In this document: piece by piece, positions 22,201 through 34,200 of the stretch
How the letters are laid out: every line of letters begins with the position of its first letter
Position numbering within the stretch: position 1 is the first letter of the stretch
Assembly: GCA_007922225.1 (NCBI GenBank)
Contig: ML679956.1
Span: 17,891,049 to 17,955,048 of the forward strand
Direction: 5' to 3'
From: Emydura subglobosa
Taxonomy: Eukaryota; Chordata; Testudines; Chelidae
Length of the DNA: 64,000 nt
Program-made: the position numbers and the translations under genes
Notes under the pieces: model-generated
What the model was told of the DNA's origin: nothing
Databases searched by the model: none
Seen by the model: the letters and a program-made list of their open reading frames with translations, nothing else

Positions 22201-25200
22201 TTAATTGTTGTTCCAGGTGGTCGTAATGGTTATGGTGCGAAACTTTGTAATATATTCAGTACAAAATTTACAGTTGAAACAGCTTGCAAAGAATACAAAC
22301 ACAGTTTCAAACAGGTATGCAGATGTTCTTTGATTTTTCTCATCTTCATTTTTCTAACTAGAAACTTAATTTTTAACATATTTTCTGAGCTCCATAAAAT
22401 AAATTATTGAAAATTCAGCAGGAACAATTACATAAGCACCAGAGTTAATTGAGTAAAATTATTGTTGGTATTCATTGGAGTTGTTGAATTTTTCTCAAGT
22501 AACAAATTTATATTTGTTCTTGATAATCTTATTAATGTATTAAAAATTGATAGGAACTGCAGTAGTCTGGGAATCCTAATATTTAAAGACTGTCCTTGTC
22601 CTTCTATAAAAATATAAATAAAACAAAACCTTATACAATCGTATATTAAATAATTTTTTTCTGTGTATGTTTCTCATTGATGTCGTTAACACTATTGGAC
22701 AGACAACCACTTTGCAAAATATACCAACCCATATAGTCCATTGTTGAATTCTCTGCACAGAGACCAAGGATTGACTGGGCATGTACATTATCTACCTTCT
22801 CACTCTTAGAGGTGGTCACCTTGATATATGTTTGAGGCACTTTGGTTAGGGTACTCCGTTTGTAATCTTTCACAGCTGTTGCTTTTACTATGTCTCTGGT
22901 GGATAAATAGGACTTCAGTTTCCAGCTATTCTTAGGCTTTTAATTTTTTCAGTGGACTGCTAAAAATCATGTTAATGATGGCATGAGTGTATATTTCTAT
23001 AGAGTGCTTTAAAATGTTCACAGTTTAACGTTGGATATTTTCAAGAAAAATTATGTAAGAAAAAAATTTGCACAAGTGAGCTGTTTATTCTCCTGTTCAC
23101 TTCCCCACAGCAGAGAATCAGCTAGCTGCTTGGTTTGTTCTTATACACTTAGATGTCATGGTCTGTCAGCATAATTTCACTTCCACAAAGCCCTTGAGCC
23201 TATCACCATATTAATACTCATGCAGAACATGGGAAAGCAGTTGATTCTGTGTTTTTTGTGTTAGCAGTAAGGTGAAGTATGCAAATTTTTCATGCTGCTG
23301 TTTAATGTAAAGTTAGCATAGCTGGAAACTGGAAAAAAAGAAGGGTTTTAGTTATGTTGTTTAATTTTTATTAAATTATATTTAGAGAAGATTCTTACTA
23401 ACATCTAAAATTTGTTTCCAAAGACTTGGCTGAACAATATGATGAAGACTTCTGATCCCAAGATTAAGCATTTTGAAGGAGATGACTTCACATGCATCAC
23501 ATTCCAACCAGATCTTTCTAAATTTAAGATGGAAAAGCTTGACAAGGATATTATGGCCCTCATGACAAGAAGAGCTTATGATTTGGCTGGGTCATGCAAA
23601 GGGGTCAAAGTTATGTTTAATGGGAAAAAACTACCTGTAAGAATACAATTTAAAATATTTTATAAATTGCATAGGTTGGTGTAAAGACAGTAATTGCTTA
23701 TCTTTTTAAACCCTTAGGTAAACGGATTCCGTAGTTACGTAGATCTTTACGTAAAGGACAAGTTGGATGAAACTGGAGTTGCACTCAAAGTTATTCATGA
23801 ACTTGCGAATGAACGATGGGATGTGTGCCTCACTTTAAGTGAAAAAGGGTTTCAGCAAATCAGCTTTGTAAATAGCATAGCTACCACAAAGGTGAGTAGT
23901 TTTATATATTTCAAATGAGAGAAATATAAGGGATAAAAAATGTACACTAAAGTTATGTCTACTCAGCTATTTAATAAATATAAATCTTAATTATAAAAAA
24001 TAATTAAAATGGGTGAACTAATCCTATTGCATGAAATACAATAGTCTGTCAAGGCAGTTGAGTGCAATCAAAATATCTTCATGGCAGAACTGAATTTCTA
24101 AATACATTTTCTGATTTACTTTAAAATACTAGTAGTCATTTGGAGTGACGCAAATAACTTATTAATACATATAATGATATTGGGAAGGGTGTGAAATGAA
24201 CTGCAATTATTGTTTAGTACTGACAGTGTTTTATACTTACCTTTTAAAAAATATACTGCAATAAAATATTACTGATCCTTCTTTGGAGATTACATTATGT
24301 ACAAAAATTAATTTACAAAGTGTGGGGGGGAATGAACTTGAGCTCCGCTCCCCTCCTCCCCTCCCCCCGCACCTTTTTCTTTCTTTCCTGTTATTTCTTT
24401 ATGACATATAAAGCAGGCCTGAAGTGCATGGGCTATTTTTTCCCTTGCTTGCGTTTTTACATTAGATATCCAAGTGTTCTCAACACTGGAAGGCTCGATG
24501 TTGACTAAAGAAGTCACAAATTGATAAGAGCCAAATCCAAAGCTATAGCCAAGAAGCAGTCTACTCACCTCACACGGTGCAAAATTCACTTTAAGTCATC
24601 TTATGAATCCCCCTGGTTGAGATCCACTAGCTTAAACCATTTTAGGGAAACATAGCTGTGAATTTCCCCGAAAGGTGAAATACTGAGAGGGGAAGGGATT
24701 TTCAGACAGTTTAAAACTCTTTGGTCAGGTCTGTGCTAGGCAATAGTACAAAAAAGTAGTAATAATCCCACCAATGCAATGCTGCCACTGCTTCAGCAGC
24801 ACCAGTGGTAGCACTAAGTGAGAGCCCTACTGTTGTCAAGGCTCCAGTGAAATCAGAGGCAGTACTGGTGGGAGCTTAAGTATAGATATGGCTCTTGTGG
24901 CTTCTGTCATTTTTACTACACAGTTCCCTCCAGTGCTGTCTTCAGTGCAGCTGAACTAGTGACAGATATGTTAGGAATATTTTGCTAAAAATCCATAGTA
25001 CAGACATGGTTATTTTTTAAAAAACATCTATCTATTTAATATGAATTCCTTACTGACAACAGTCAAAAACAGGGAAAAACAGACTTAACATTCCTGGTAT
25101 TTCTGAAATAATAATTAAAAAATCCAAGGAGAACCTCCTTGTTTTAATTCAGGCCTTTTTTATACAACATAAAGAGGCAAAAAAAGTGTGCAAATACCAT

Positions 25201-28200
25201 TTTTAAAAGTCTGTCACAGGTCACCTTTTAATATTAAGTTTGTGAAAAAAGTCAAGAATGGAGGGGAAATCATATCTACAGCTAATTTCACATACAGAGT
25301 AAAAAATAAATGTCTCTAATAGAAAGTTATTACATATATTATTTATCTGAGGGGAAAAAGAGCAGTTGTTGAATCTTAAGTAAATATTACATACTTTACT
25401 CAGAGAATTGAGAATGACTCCTTTGGATCATGCACTTACACATCTGTACTATCAGAAATTCTTTATGAAAAATCTTGTGTATTCTTCAAAGGTAAGTGTT
25501 GTAATTTCTAGTTTCTCCCACTCTTGGATCCATGCCTTATGTATGTGACTGGATGTGGAGTGTTCGGAGCCGGTGATCCACCTCACCAGCAATTGATGTG
25601 CAACTACCTACTGATGAGACATAATGGCTAGTAACTAACTGCATCAACTGCCTGTTCCCTTTAATCTGCTAACAGGTGAGGAGCTCATTTCAGCTGTTTT
25701 TTGGTTGTATATCGCTCTGTTTGCCAAAATCCTTTTATTTTCTGTTTCTAGATACATTTCAGCCAGTGGTAATTTTTCCCCTGCCTTCTTTTTTTTTTAA
25801 AAAAACCTGTTAGTTACAAAATAAGTTTTCTTCAGGTAGCATGTTGAGGCATCACTTCCTGTTTTTTGTAAAATTGTTGTCTTGTCTATTATGGCCAGGT
25901 CCCTGTGTATTCACAATTCTGCAGAATCCACCACCTGCTATAGAATTATACTTGGGAATTTAAGATTTCATTTAAAAGAATGTTTCTAGCTATTATGGTT
26001 ATGTAGCTAACCTTCCAAATATGAATCATTTGTAAACTGATTTAAATGTTGTTGTCTTTCTGATTTCTCAAACAGCTTCAATAATAGCTGTAATAGAGGT
26101 ATGAACTGTATTATTCAGCTCAGTTGTTAGCTCTGAAGTCTAATGATGATTTTAAATAAGTCAACATTGTTAATTGTTTCACTACTGATCATTTTAGCAG
26201 AAACATTCAACTAATATGGGTGCTGTGAAATTTAAGGTGGGTGCAGGGGCTCTGATGTGTGTTTCTAAGATTTTTTGGTGTTGGCAGTGAGAAATTCAAG
26301 GCCCTCCCAGAATTTAAAATAATATGCAACCTCATCCACAAGAGTGGAGGAGATGCATTCCAGCTTCCACAACTCTTTAGATAATCAAAGTATCAGTTGT
26401 AAATTGGAAATGTGGTGACATTCTAAAATAAATTGAATTTAATATTAATAGAAAAATAAATACCACAAGGGATACTGTAACAATTGTATTTACATATGTA
26501 ATTCATAGATAAACTCTGCTTTTGAAATTAATTTAAATAAGCTATAGAAATGTCAGTTTGCCACACAAACTATTGGCCTTTCCTTAGAATTTAGGTTTAG
26601 TTTACCACAAAATACTGGGTACCATGGCTCTTAATGGTACTTTTAGGCCATGTCTACGGGCGCAGTTGTGTCATAACTATAGCACTGCAGCTGTGCTGCT
26701 ATGCGTTCTAGTATAGATATTTCCTACAGCAACAGAAGGGATTTTTCCATCGCTGTAGGTAATCCATCTCTCTGAGTGGTGGTTGCAAGGTTGACGGAAG
26801 AATTTTCCGTCGACGTAGCCATGTCTATGCCAGGGATTAGGTCATCATAGCTATGGTGCTCAGGGCCATAGCTATGTTGACCTAACTTTTAAGTGTAGAC
26901 CAGGCCTCATTGTGACATATGTAGAAACCAACCAGTTACGATTTATTACACACATCCCTTGAATCTCCAAGAGTAGGGTGCAATTATAACACTTACCTTT
27001 TGGGAAAAGAAAATTATGTGCCTGTAATTATCTTTCTCAGAAGGTGGTAGTTATAATAGTTACCCATCCATATCCCCTCAGAGTTGCAAGATAGATCTAA
27101 CTTTTCAATCTTGTGAACTTGCATTAAAGTGTACTGACAGTTGGGGCAGTTACAGGCTATAAGTTATTGGGTAAGTATGCCACCTACTGGTGAGATGGTT
27201 AAAAGGCTCCTAACTTCGAGCTCTCAACATTCCTCACTCAATTATGCACACTAGGAATGGACCCAAGAGTGGGAAACTATTATAACTATTATCTTCTGAG
27301 ACCAAGAATTACAGGTAAGTAGTTATAATTTTTTGATATATCAACAGCTACATTTTTCACAAAATATTAAGAGTGGTAAAAGCAGATTTCTATAACCCCA
27401 CTATAAACATTTGAAATAGGGTTTATAAAAGAGATATTGACAAAGTCTGAGCTATAGTGATGTGGTGAGTAAAATTATAACAAAACTAGTTGAAAACACT
27501 TTTTTAAAAGAATTGTTCTGCCAATTGTTTTATGGACATTTTCAGTAGGAATGATCTAGATAACACTTAATCTTGCCTTGAGTGCAGGGGACTGGACTAG
27601 AAGACCTCTCGAGGTCCCTTCCAGTCCTACAGTACTATGATTCTATGAATATAGAGGTCAGTAGATATTAAATTTCAGTAAACTGAACCACCTCGCACTG
27701 TTAGAGAGGCAGTACTATCTTACTGTGAATAAAGTACACTAATAATAATACACTACTGGAGTGTAGTGCTTTATAATGAGACAAATAATGGATAGATTTT
27801 TTTAAAAATCACTATTATTTTTTGAAAAGTGTGGTTATTCTAGCTCCCACAGTGATTGTTTGTGGTACTATTTATGTTGATAGGCTCTGCATGGATGCAG
27901 GGATCTGCCTGACTTGGCCAGAGGGCAGGATTGGAGTGTAAGGGTATGTTTGCACTTCTGATTAGGAGTGTGATTCCCATCATAAGGAGACACACTCTCA
28001 CTAGCTCTAACTGAGCTGGTGTGCAAAAAATAGAATCTAACTGAGGCAGCACAAGCAGTGGGGAGGGGTTAGATGCCCAGTATGAATGCCCTTCAAAGAC
28101 CCTAGGTATGTATTTAGGATGGCTAGTCCCTCCCGCTGCTTGTACCATTGTAGCTACATTCTGTTTTTAGTATGCTAGCTCTATGAGGGGTAGTGTGAGT

Positions 28201-31200
28201 ATGTCTCCTTAAGCTGGGATTCACACCCCCAGCTTCAAGTGTAGCCATTTACTTAGTGTAAACTTCCCCATCAATCTTCTTTTTTACAGAATCTTGTTAA
28301 ATAGAATATACACTTCAAATTTCTGTGTTCCTACTTCTCCTGAGATACTAAATTGTAACGTAAAATGGAAGGGGAACTAGATGGCTCAGAGGATTGGTAA
28401 TGTATATAGATTCCTTGACAATTAGGTTGCCAGCCTTGTTTGGTAATGACCAAAAGTCGTTATCATCTCATGGCTGTTTTGTGATCTCTGTGGAGTGAGT
28501 TCAGTTCCCAGTGGTTCAGCTGTTCAAATCGCAAAGTCCATACTGAGTATTGGAGCTATTTGAAACCACTACCTGCAGTCTCAGCAGAGATCAAGGACTG
28601 AATGGGAATGGAGACTGACCTACTATCTTCACCCATATCTTGTCCCTCACTAAATCTAGCCATCTCTTTTTCTGATATCACCAATGTCCTCCCTTCTACT
28701 AAAACCTTTGGTCACTTCTTGATCATTTCTTGCCATGTTTACTGCACCCTTCTCTTCTTTGGCATTCTTTCTTTTAATCTCTTCCCCCTACAGTACATTG
28801 AAAACACAGCTACTATTTCTTGTCACTGCAACCATATTACCTCTTTGCCAATCCCTTCACTGAGTTCCTGTGTTTACAATTTTATAGTCAAACTCCCTGT
28901 GTTCTTTGAACCACAAAAAGTGTGTATTCATTGGTCTTCTCATCAATGATGTCTCCATAGCTTAACTGTTTTATTTATTTTCATGTCTGTTAGATTATAA
29001 ACTCTTTGAGGGAGGGACCTTGATTTAATACTTTACAAAATACAGAATGTATGTTGTTGTACATATCTACAATAGAGGTGGTCCACCCGCTCAGAGAGTT
29101 AGTGAGCACTGAGTTAGAAGGGAAGCTTACATTGCTGTTTTCTGTGTTGCACCTTTTTTGTAATAACTTAGGATTTCAGTTTCCAGTATTGTTGTGTGGC
29201 AAATTTCACAACCACTGTATTCAAACACATTTTTTCTTATGTGAATTATGCTCAGATATTACTAAACCAAAATATTTATTTTTAAAAGTTCTTGTATTCA
29301 CATTTTAGATTCATCCCCACTCCACCCTTTGAGTTTAAAGACATTGCAACAGGTTTTATCTGTTACCGTGCTTTTGTTAAAGAATTTGTCCAAATGGACA
29401 AGGTCATTCTCAAGGTCATTTAAAATACCCTTGACTAGGCATGGAATTTTGGAGCACCATAGAGGTTGTCTCAAGACTCCTGTCAGCTTTCTTAATTATA
29501 CTCTGTTTTGCAGAGAGTGAACAACATGAATGTTTTGCTCTCAATCTTCCTTTCTGAGCATTCACTTTTGCCTCACTTACTCTGATGTTAGTTAGGCCCG
29601 CGACCTAATTAAATGGTTGAAAAACTGGGGAATACTAATAAGAAAATCAGTAAATGCCTTCAGGGCAACTGTTGTATGACATAGTAAGGCCAGGTCTCTC
29701 TGCTTCTTACACAAAACTTTGTAACAGTTGTGGTTGGTGGTGTTTAAGAAATAAGTCTCTTAGCCACAACTGCAGCTGTAAAGGAGCAACTCAGCAGTTG
29801 AAGAGCCATAGGTATGCATACACCAGAGACCTTAAAACAAACTCAGACTTTGACGTATGATTGTACTCTCCCCTTTTCTCCCAAACTTACCTTTTCTTTT
29901 GACCAAATTATTTGGGTCTTCCAGAGTTTAGCTGGATAATTGCAAGCCTAAAAATAAATTAAAGAAAAGGCCCATTTTAAACTTCTTCAGACCCATCAAT
30001 CAAGGCTAAATTGTACATTCTTCTTCTGTTCAGTCTGATAATGAGCCTTTAAACAAACTGCAAACAGTTGTTACAGAGGAGTTTGCTTTCTGCCCTTTGA
30101 GTTACTCTTCATCTCTCTCCAATTGGTTTAATAAATATACTTATCTGAACCTGACTTCTCTGGTACCTTCAGGAAAAACTTGGTAATTAGCTTTGCTGTT
30201 TTTGTACTTCAAGATTTGTCTTGATGAGGAAGAGCTGTTGTATAAATATGAGAACAAGCCAGATGATGCTGTTCCCCATTTCGTAACTGTACAGAAAAAA
30301 ATGTTGATATATAGGTTCTAATTTCACCTGTCATAGTGATAAGAATTATTTAGATATTATTTTGATACAATCTGGCTAGAATGATATTTTAGGTTTTTTT
30401 TTAATGGTCTTGGTGGTTAAACTTCTACTTTGTTAGCCTAAGTGTCCAAAAAATTGCAAGTTACAAAAACAGCATTGGTTTAACCTGTTTTTTAAATGAT
30501 GGAATGGTTACTTACAAAGTTAAGAATTTTTTTTAGTCAGTTTCCCTAACTAAATGCAGACAAACAAATATAGACAAAAAGAAGACATGAGAAGGGATAA
30601 GGAAACGAATAGGTACTCCCACTACAGTTTTGGTGGTAGGTAGGTGTTAACTGTTGTCAGATACAGAATTAAGTCATGAATTTCAGCTTGGATTGGCACT
30701 CTATGGTCCGTCTGAGGACAAGTTGAAAAGCCTGGTTTGTTAACATGGGCTCCTTGCTGAATGACGTTTCTTCTCTCTCTTAGTGGTAGGAACTAGTCAA
30801 GACAGTGTCTGATGAGCAGGCAAAACTAAATCCTGGAACAAATTAAGATACAAGAAACACTGTAGCCTGAGATTCAACAGGCTTGATGCCTACAAGTTGG
30901 GGCAGAAAATAAAGAAAAGAAAAAGACATGCACAGAACAAATGCAAAGACACAGACCAGCCAATCTGAGCCCCTCTTTTGGATTATTCTCTTTTTAGTCC
31001 TTCTGGCTTTTATATTTCTCAGTTTGTGAAAAACTTTGCAGTAGTCCTTCCAGAATTTTCCAGCAGTTCTTTCAACCCAAACAATCCTAACTCCAAGACA
31101 AGGAATCTTGAGCAAATGCTAAACAAATCAACAAGAGTCTAGTTCTACAGATTGGTTATTGAAAAAATTAAGATCCTTCTCTCTCCTGACAAAAATTGTC

Positions 31201-34200
31201 ATCATCCCTTGAGATCCTAGTCAAACAAATAGCCTTCTGAAGTGCTTCCATAAATTCTATCTTGGCTGAAGGTTTCTGTTCACCATCTTTACAACACTAA
31301 GATTTTCCTCTCCCACACAACCAGAAGGATCTTCATATTGTTAGATAAGATGTCATAATATTTGGATAATGGCTTTCATGAATCTGTCAGAGAGACAAGG
31401 TGGGTGAGGTAAAATCTTTTATTGGACCAACTTCTGTTGGTGAGAGAGACAAGCTTTTGAGCCACACAGAGATCTTCTTCAGAGAGCTCTGTATGGCTCA
31501 AAAGCTTGTCTCTCTCACAAACAGAAATTGGTCCAATAAAAGATATTAACTCAGCCACCCTGTCTCTCTGATATCCTCGGATCAACGCGGCTACAACTAC
31601 ACTGGATGAATTTGTCAGATTCAACTAGATTAGTGGCTATGTTAATTCTAGTCTAAAGTGCACTTAAACAGAGATCCTGATTTGGAGGAGAATTGTCAGT
31701 GAAATACAAATTGCCTATGGCAGCAGACATCTGTTTCGGAACTTCTAAATCAAGCACTTAAAAGTCCTAAAGAATAAAAGCTCTCATAACCTCCATTTAA
31801 TGGGTGGGGGGATGGAAGTCTCAACCTTAAAGTTTTACTCTTGCCCCAAACCTAACTTCAGGTATTCATTCTCTTTTAAGAAGCAATGAAAGTAAGAGAC
31901 TTACCATACTTACAAGATGAGAGGATCATCCTGCAAGGCTGCAGAGTATAGACTTATTATTAGAGAAAGAATCATTTTATCTTAGTGTACCCAAACTTCT
32001 ATATATGCAGGATTTCTTGCTTCATTTTCAGTACTTGAGGTATATCATCATCTTGGACTGCTGAATAATATGTGTTGTTGCAGATGGTTATTACATATTT
32101 CTATGAGCTTCCCATTCTCCGGTCCCTCCTCGCAACTCTCAGAAAAGATATCCGGGGCATTAAAAATAGTCCAGCACCTCTTTGCCATAAGAGGAGTGAT
32201 GTCATTTCTCCTAGATAAAATTCCAATTCACTCTATGGGGAGATTGTCCCACCTTGGACTTGAAATCTTTAAACAGATTCATCACCATCAGTCTGATTGG
32301 TCTTACTAGCTGTTGTCCCAGGGAATTACTTACTATCGCAGATTTGCAGGATGCCTACCTGCATGTACTGATTGCTCATCGCCATCAGCAGTACCTCTGG
32401 TTCTGTTTATCAGTGATGTTTACAATGATTAGGGCTTACTTCTGGGAATATGGCTCATTTCATAAGAACCATTGCCAACTCACGGGCTGAGAGGCAATAT
32501 TTTCCTAGAACAGATCTGAAGAGCTCCTAGTTGGTCCTCTATGCATGCTTTAATTAGACATTATCTGACATAAAATAAATGCATATACAGCTACATATGC
32601 AGTATTTGATAAAATTATTCTATTTTCTGCTCTTAAAAATAATTTTGTCCTACTGTGTTAAGGGAATATGTATATCCCATCTAACTATAGACTAAATTTG
32701 TTCATTCAGATAATGGATAGTTTTTCTTATCTAATGGATAAGAATATTTTATACTGCCTCACTCTTTGTGCTGTTATTTTAATTATAGTTATCTATTTTA
32801 GGATATAAGATATATCTTATATAATATATATATATATATTTAGGATATAAGATATATGCCTTTTTTTAAGGACAGTCACTGTTAGTGTTTAATTTGATTT
32901 TTTTTCCTGCATAAAGCTTTTGTGAAATGCCTTTATTTCCCTAACCAGTTTAATTCCAAATAGGTGTGTCTGATCCTGCAGTTTATAAGTTTTTTTTGTT
33001 TATTTTTAGTGTAATTGCTCTGAGAATTGCAGCTGGGGAAGCTAATAGGAGTTACAAGATAACTTCTGTAGGTGGTTAGCATTTTTTTTATTTGCTTGTG
33101 ACATATCTGTGCCTGTTCTAATGTGACCAAAGTGAAAACCCATCTGTTTAGCGACTGAGCTTATTCATTGGAGAAATACCGTTTACAGGTTATTACATCA
33201 GAACTGTTTGGGGTTTTTTTAGAGTCTGATTGCAAAACCTGTAGTAATTGGCTTTTACAAATGGTAGCTGAGTATTCTTCCTATTTGAACTCAGAAGTTT
33301 AGGGATGAGATTGTGTCCTATATTCAGTTTCCATTGTACTGAAGTTGGAAGGTAGAAGTCTTAGTTGGGGGTTAAATACATTGTCCCAGTTCATTAATGT
33401 AAAATAATAATAATTCTGGCCCATCTGAAGACAATAGCTAGTTGAAGAATTCTCTACAAGGAAGATGAACCAGATTTGTGAGCCACCTTTTGTGGACAGG
33501 AGGGAGCTGACAGGCATTGTGGATTCTGTACTTTCAGCTTTTGTGGTGGAATAAAGACAAAACGCTCTTTGATCTTGCATTTTATGCTCTCGGCTGTGGT
33601 AGAGAGTGCATATTAGTGCTTTCCTCTTCTCCTTCATCCAGGCAGTAGCTGGACAGGATTCCAATAGACTGCTCTTGAGTGCTAGACAAGTGGCTGCATG
33701 CTAATGCACCCAAAAGTAATTGCTCCATGGTCCCAAGAATGGGCAGTCTGCTGGCTTTTGTGATATGGTCAGGTAGATGGACCCCAGTGTGTATGGTGTC
33801 ATAGCAGCAGGCTAAGGGGAACGTGTCATGCCTAAACAGTAGTAAGAAGGCTACTGACCTTCGCCAAGTCATCTTGCTCTGTACTGGTGGGATGTTTCTT
33901 GGATCCTTTACTAGTTCATTACTGGTCTGCTGTTCTTTCTATGTATTGACATGAGGCACAGGGTAGCAAAGAAAAGGTTTTGCTTCAAGTTAACAGCACA
34001 CAAATAGCTCTCAGTGTTATTCCAGGAGTGTTTTATAAGTTCTGCTAAGAAAAAAATAGATGGATTGCGTAAGTGGAGGAAGGAATCTGGGCCTAAATCC
34101 CTGCAGTGAGAAGAATTTGACTTGATGAGACAGAATCTCACATTCAGATGCTTATGCTATCATACTCTAAAACCAGTTGTGCTGTTTTTACCAGTTGTGC

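Noticed and set aside
24725..24905. Possible additional foldback MITE in intron 8
   Set aside because: CCCACCAATGCAATGCTGCC and GTACTGGTGGGAGC partly pair, but the arms are too poorly matched to define an element.
33299..33872. Minus-strand open frames in intron 8 (121 and 96 codons)
   Set aside because: They overlap each other in different frames and show no motif I recognise. An old repeat is possible but cannot be supported.
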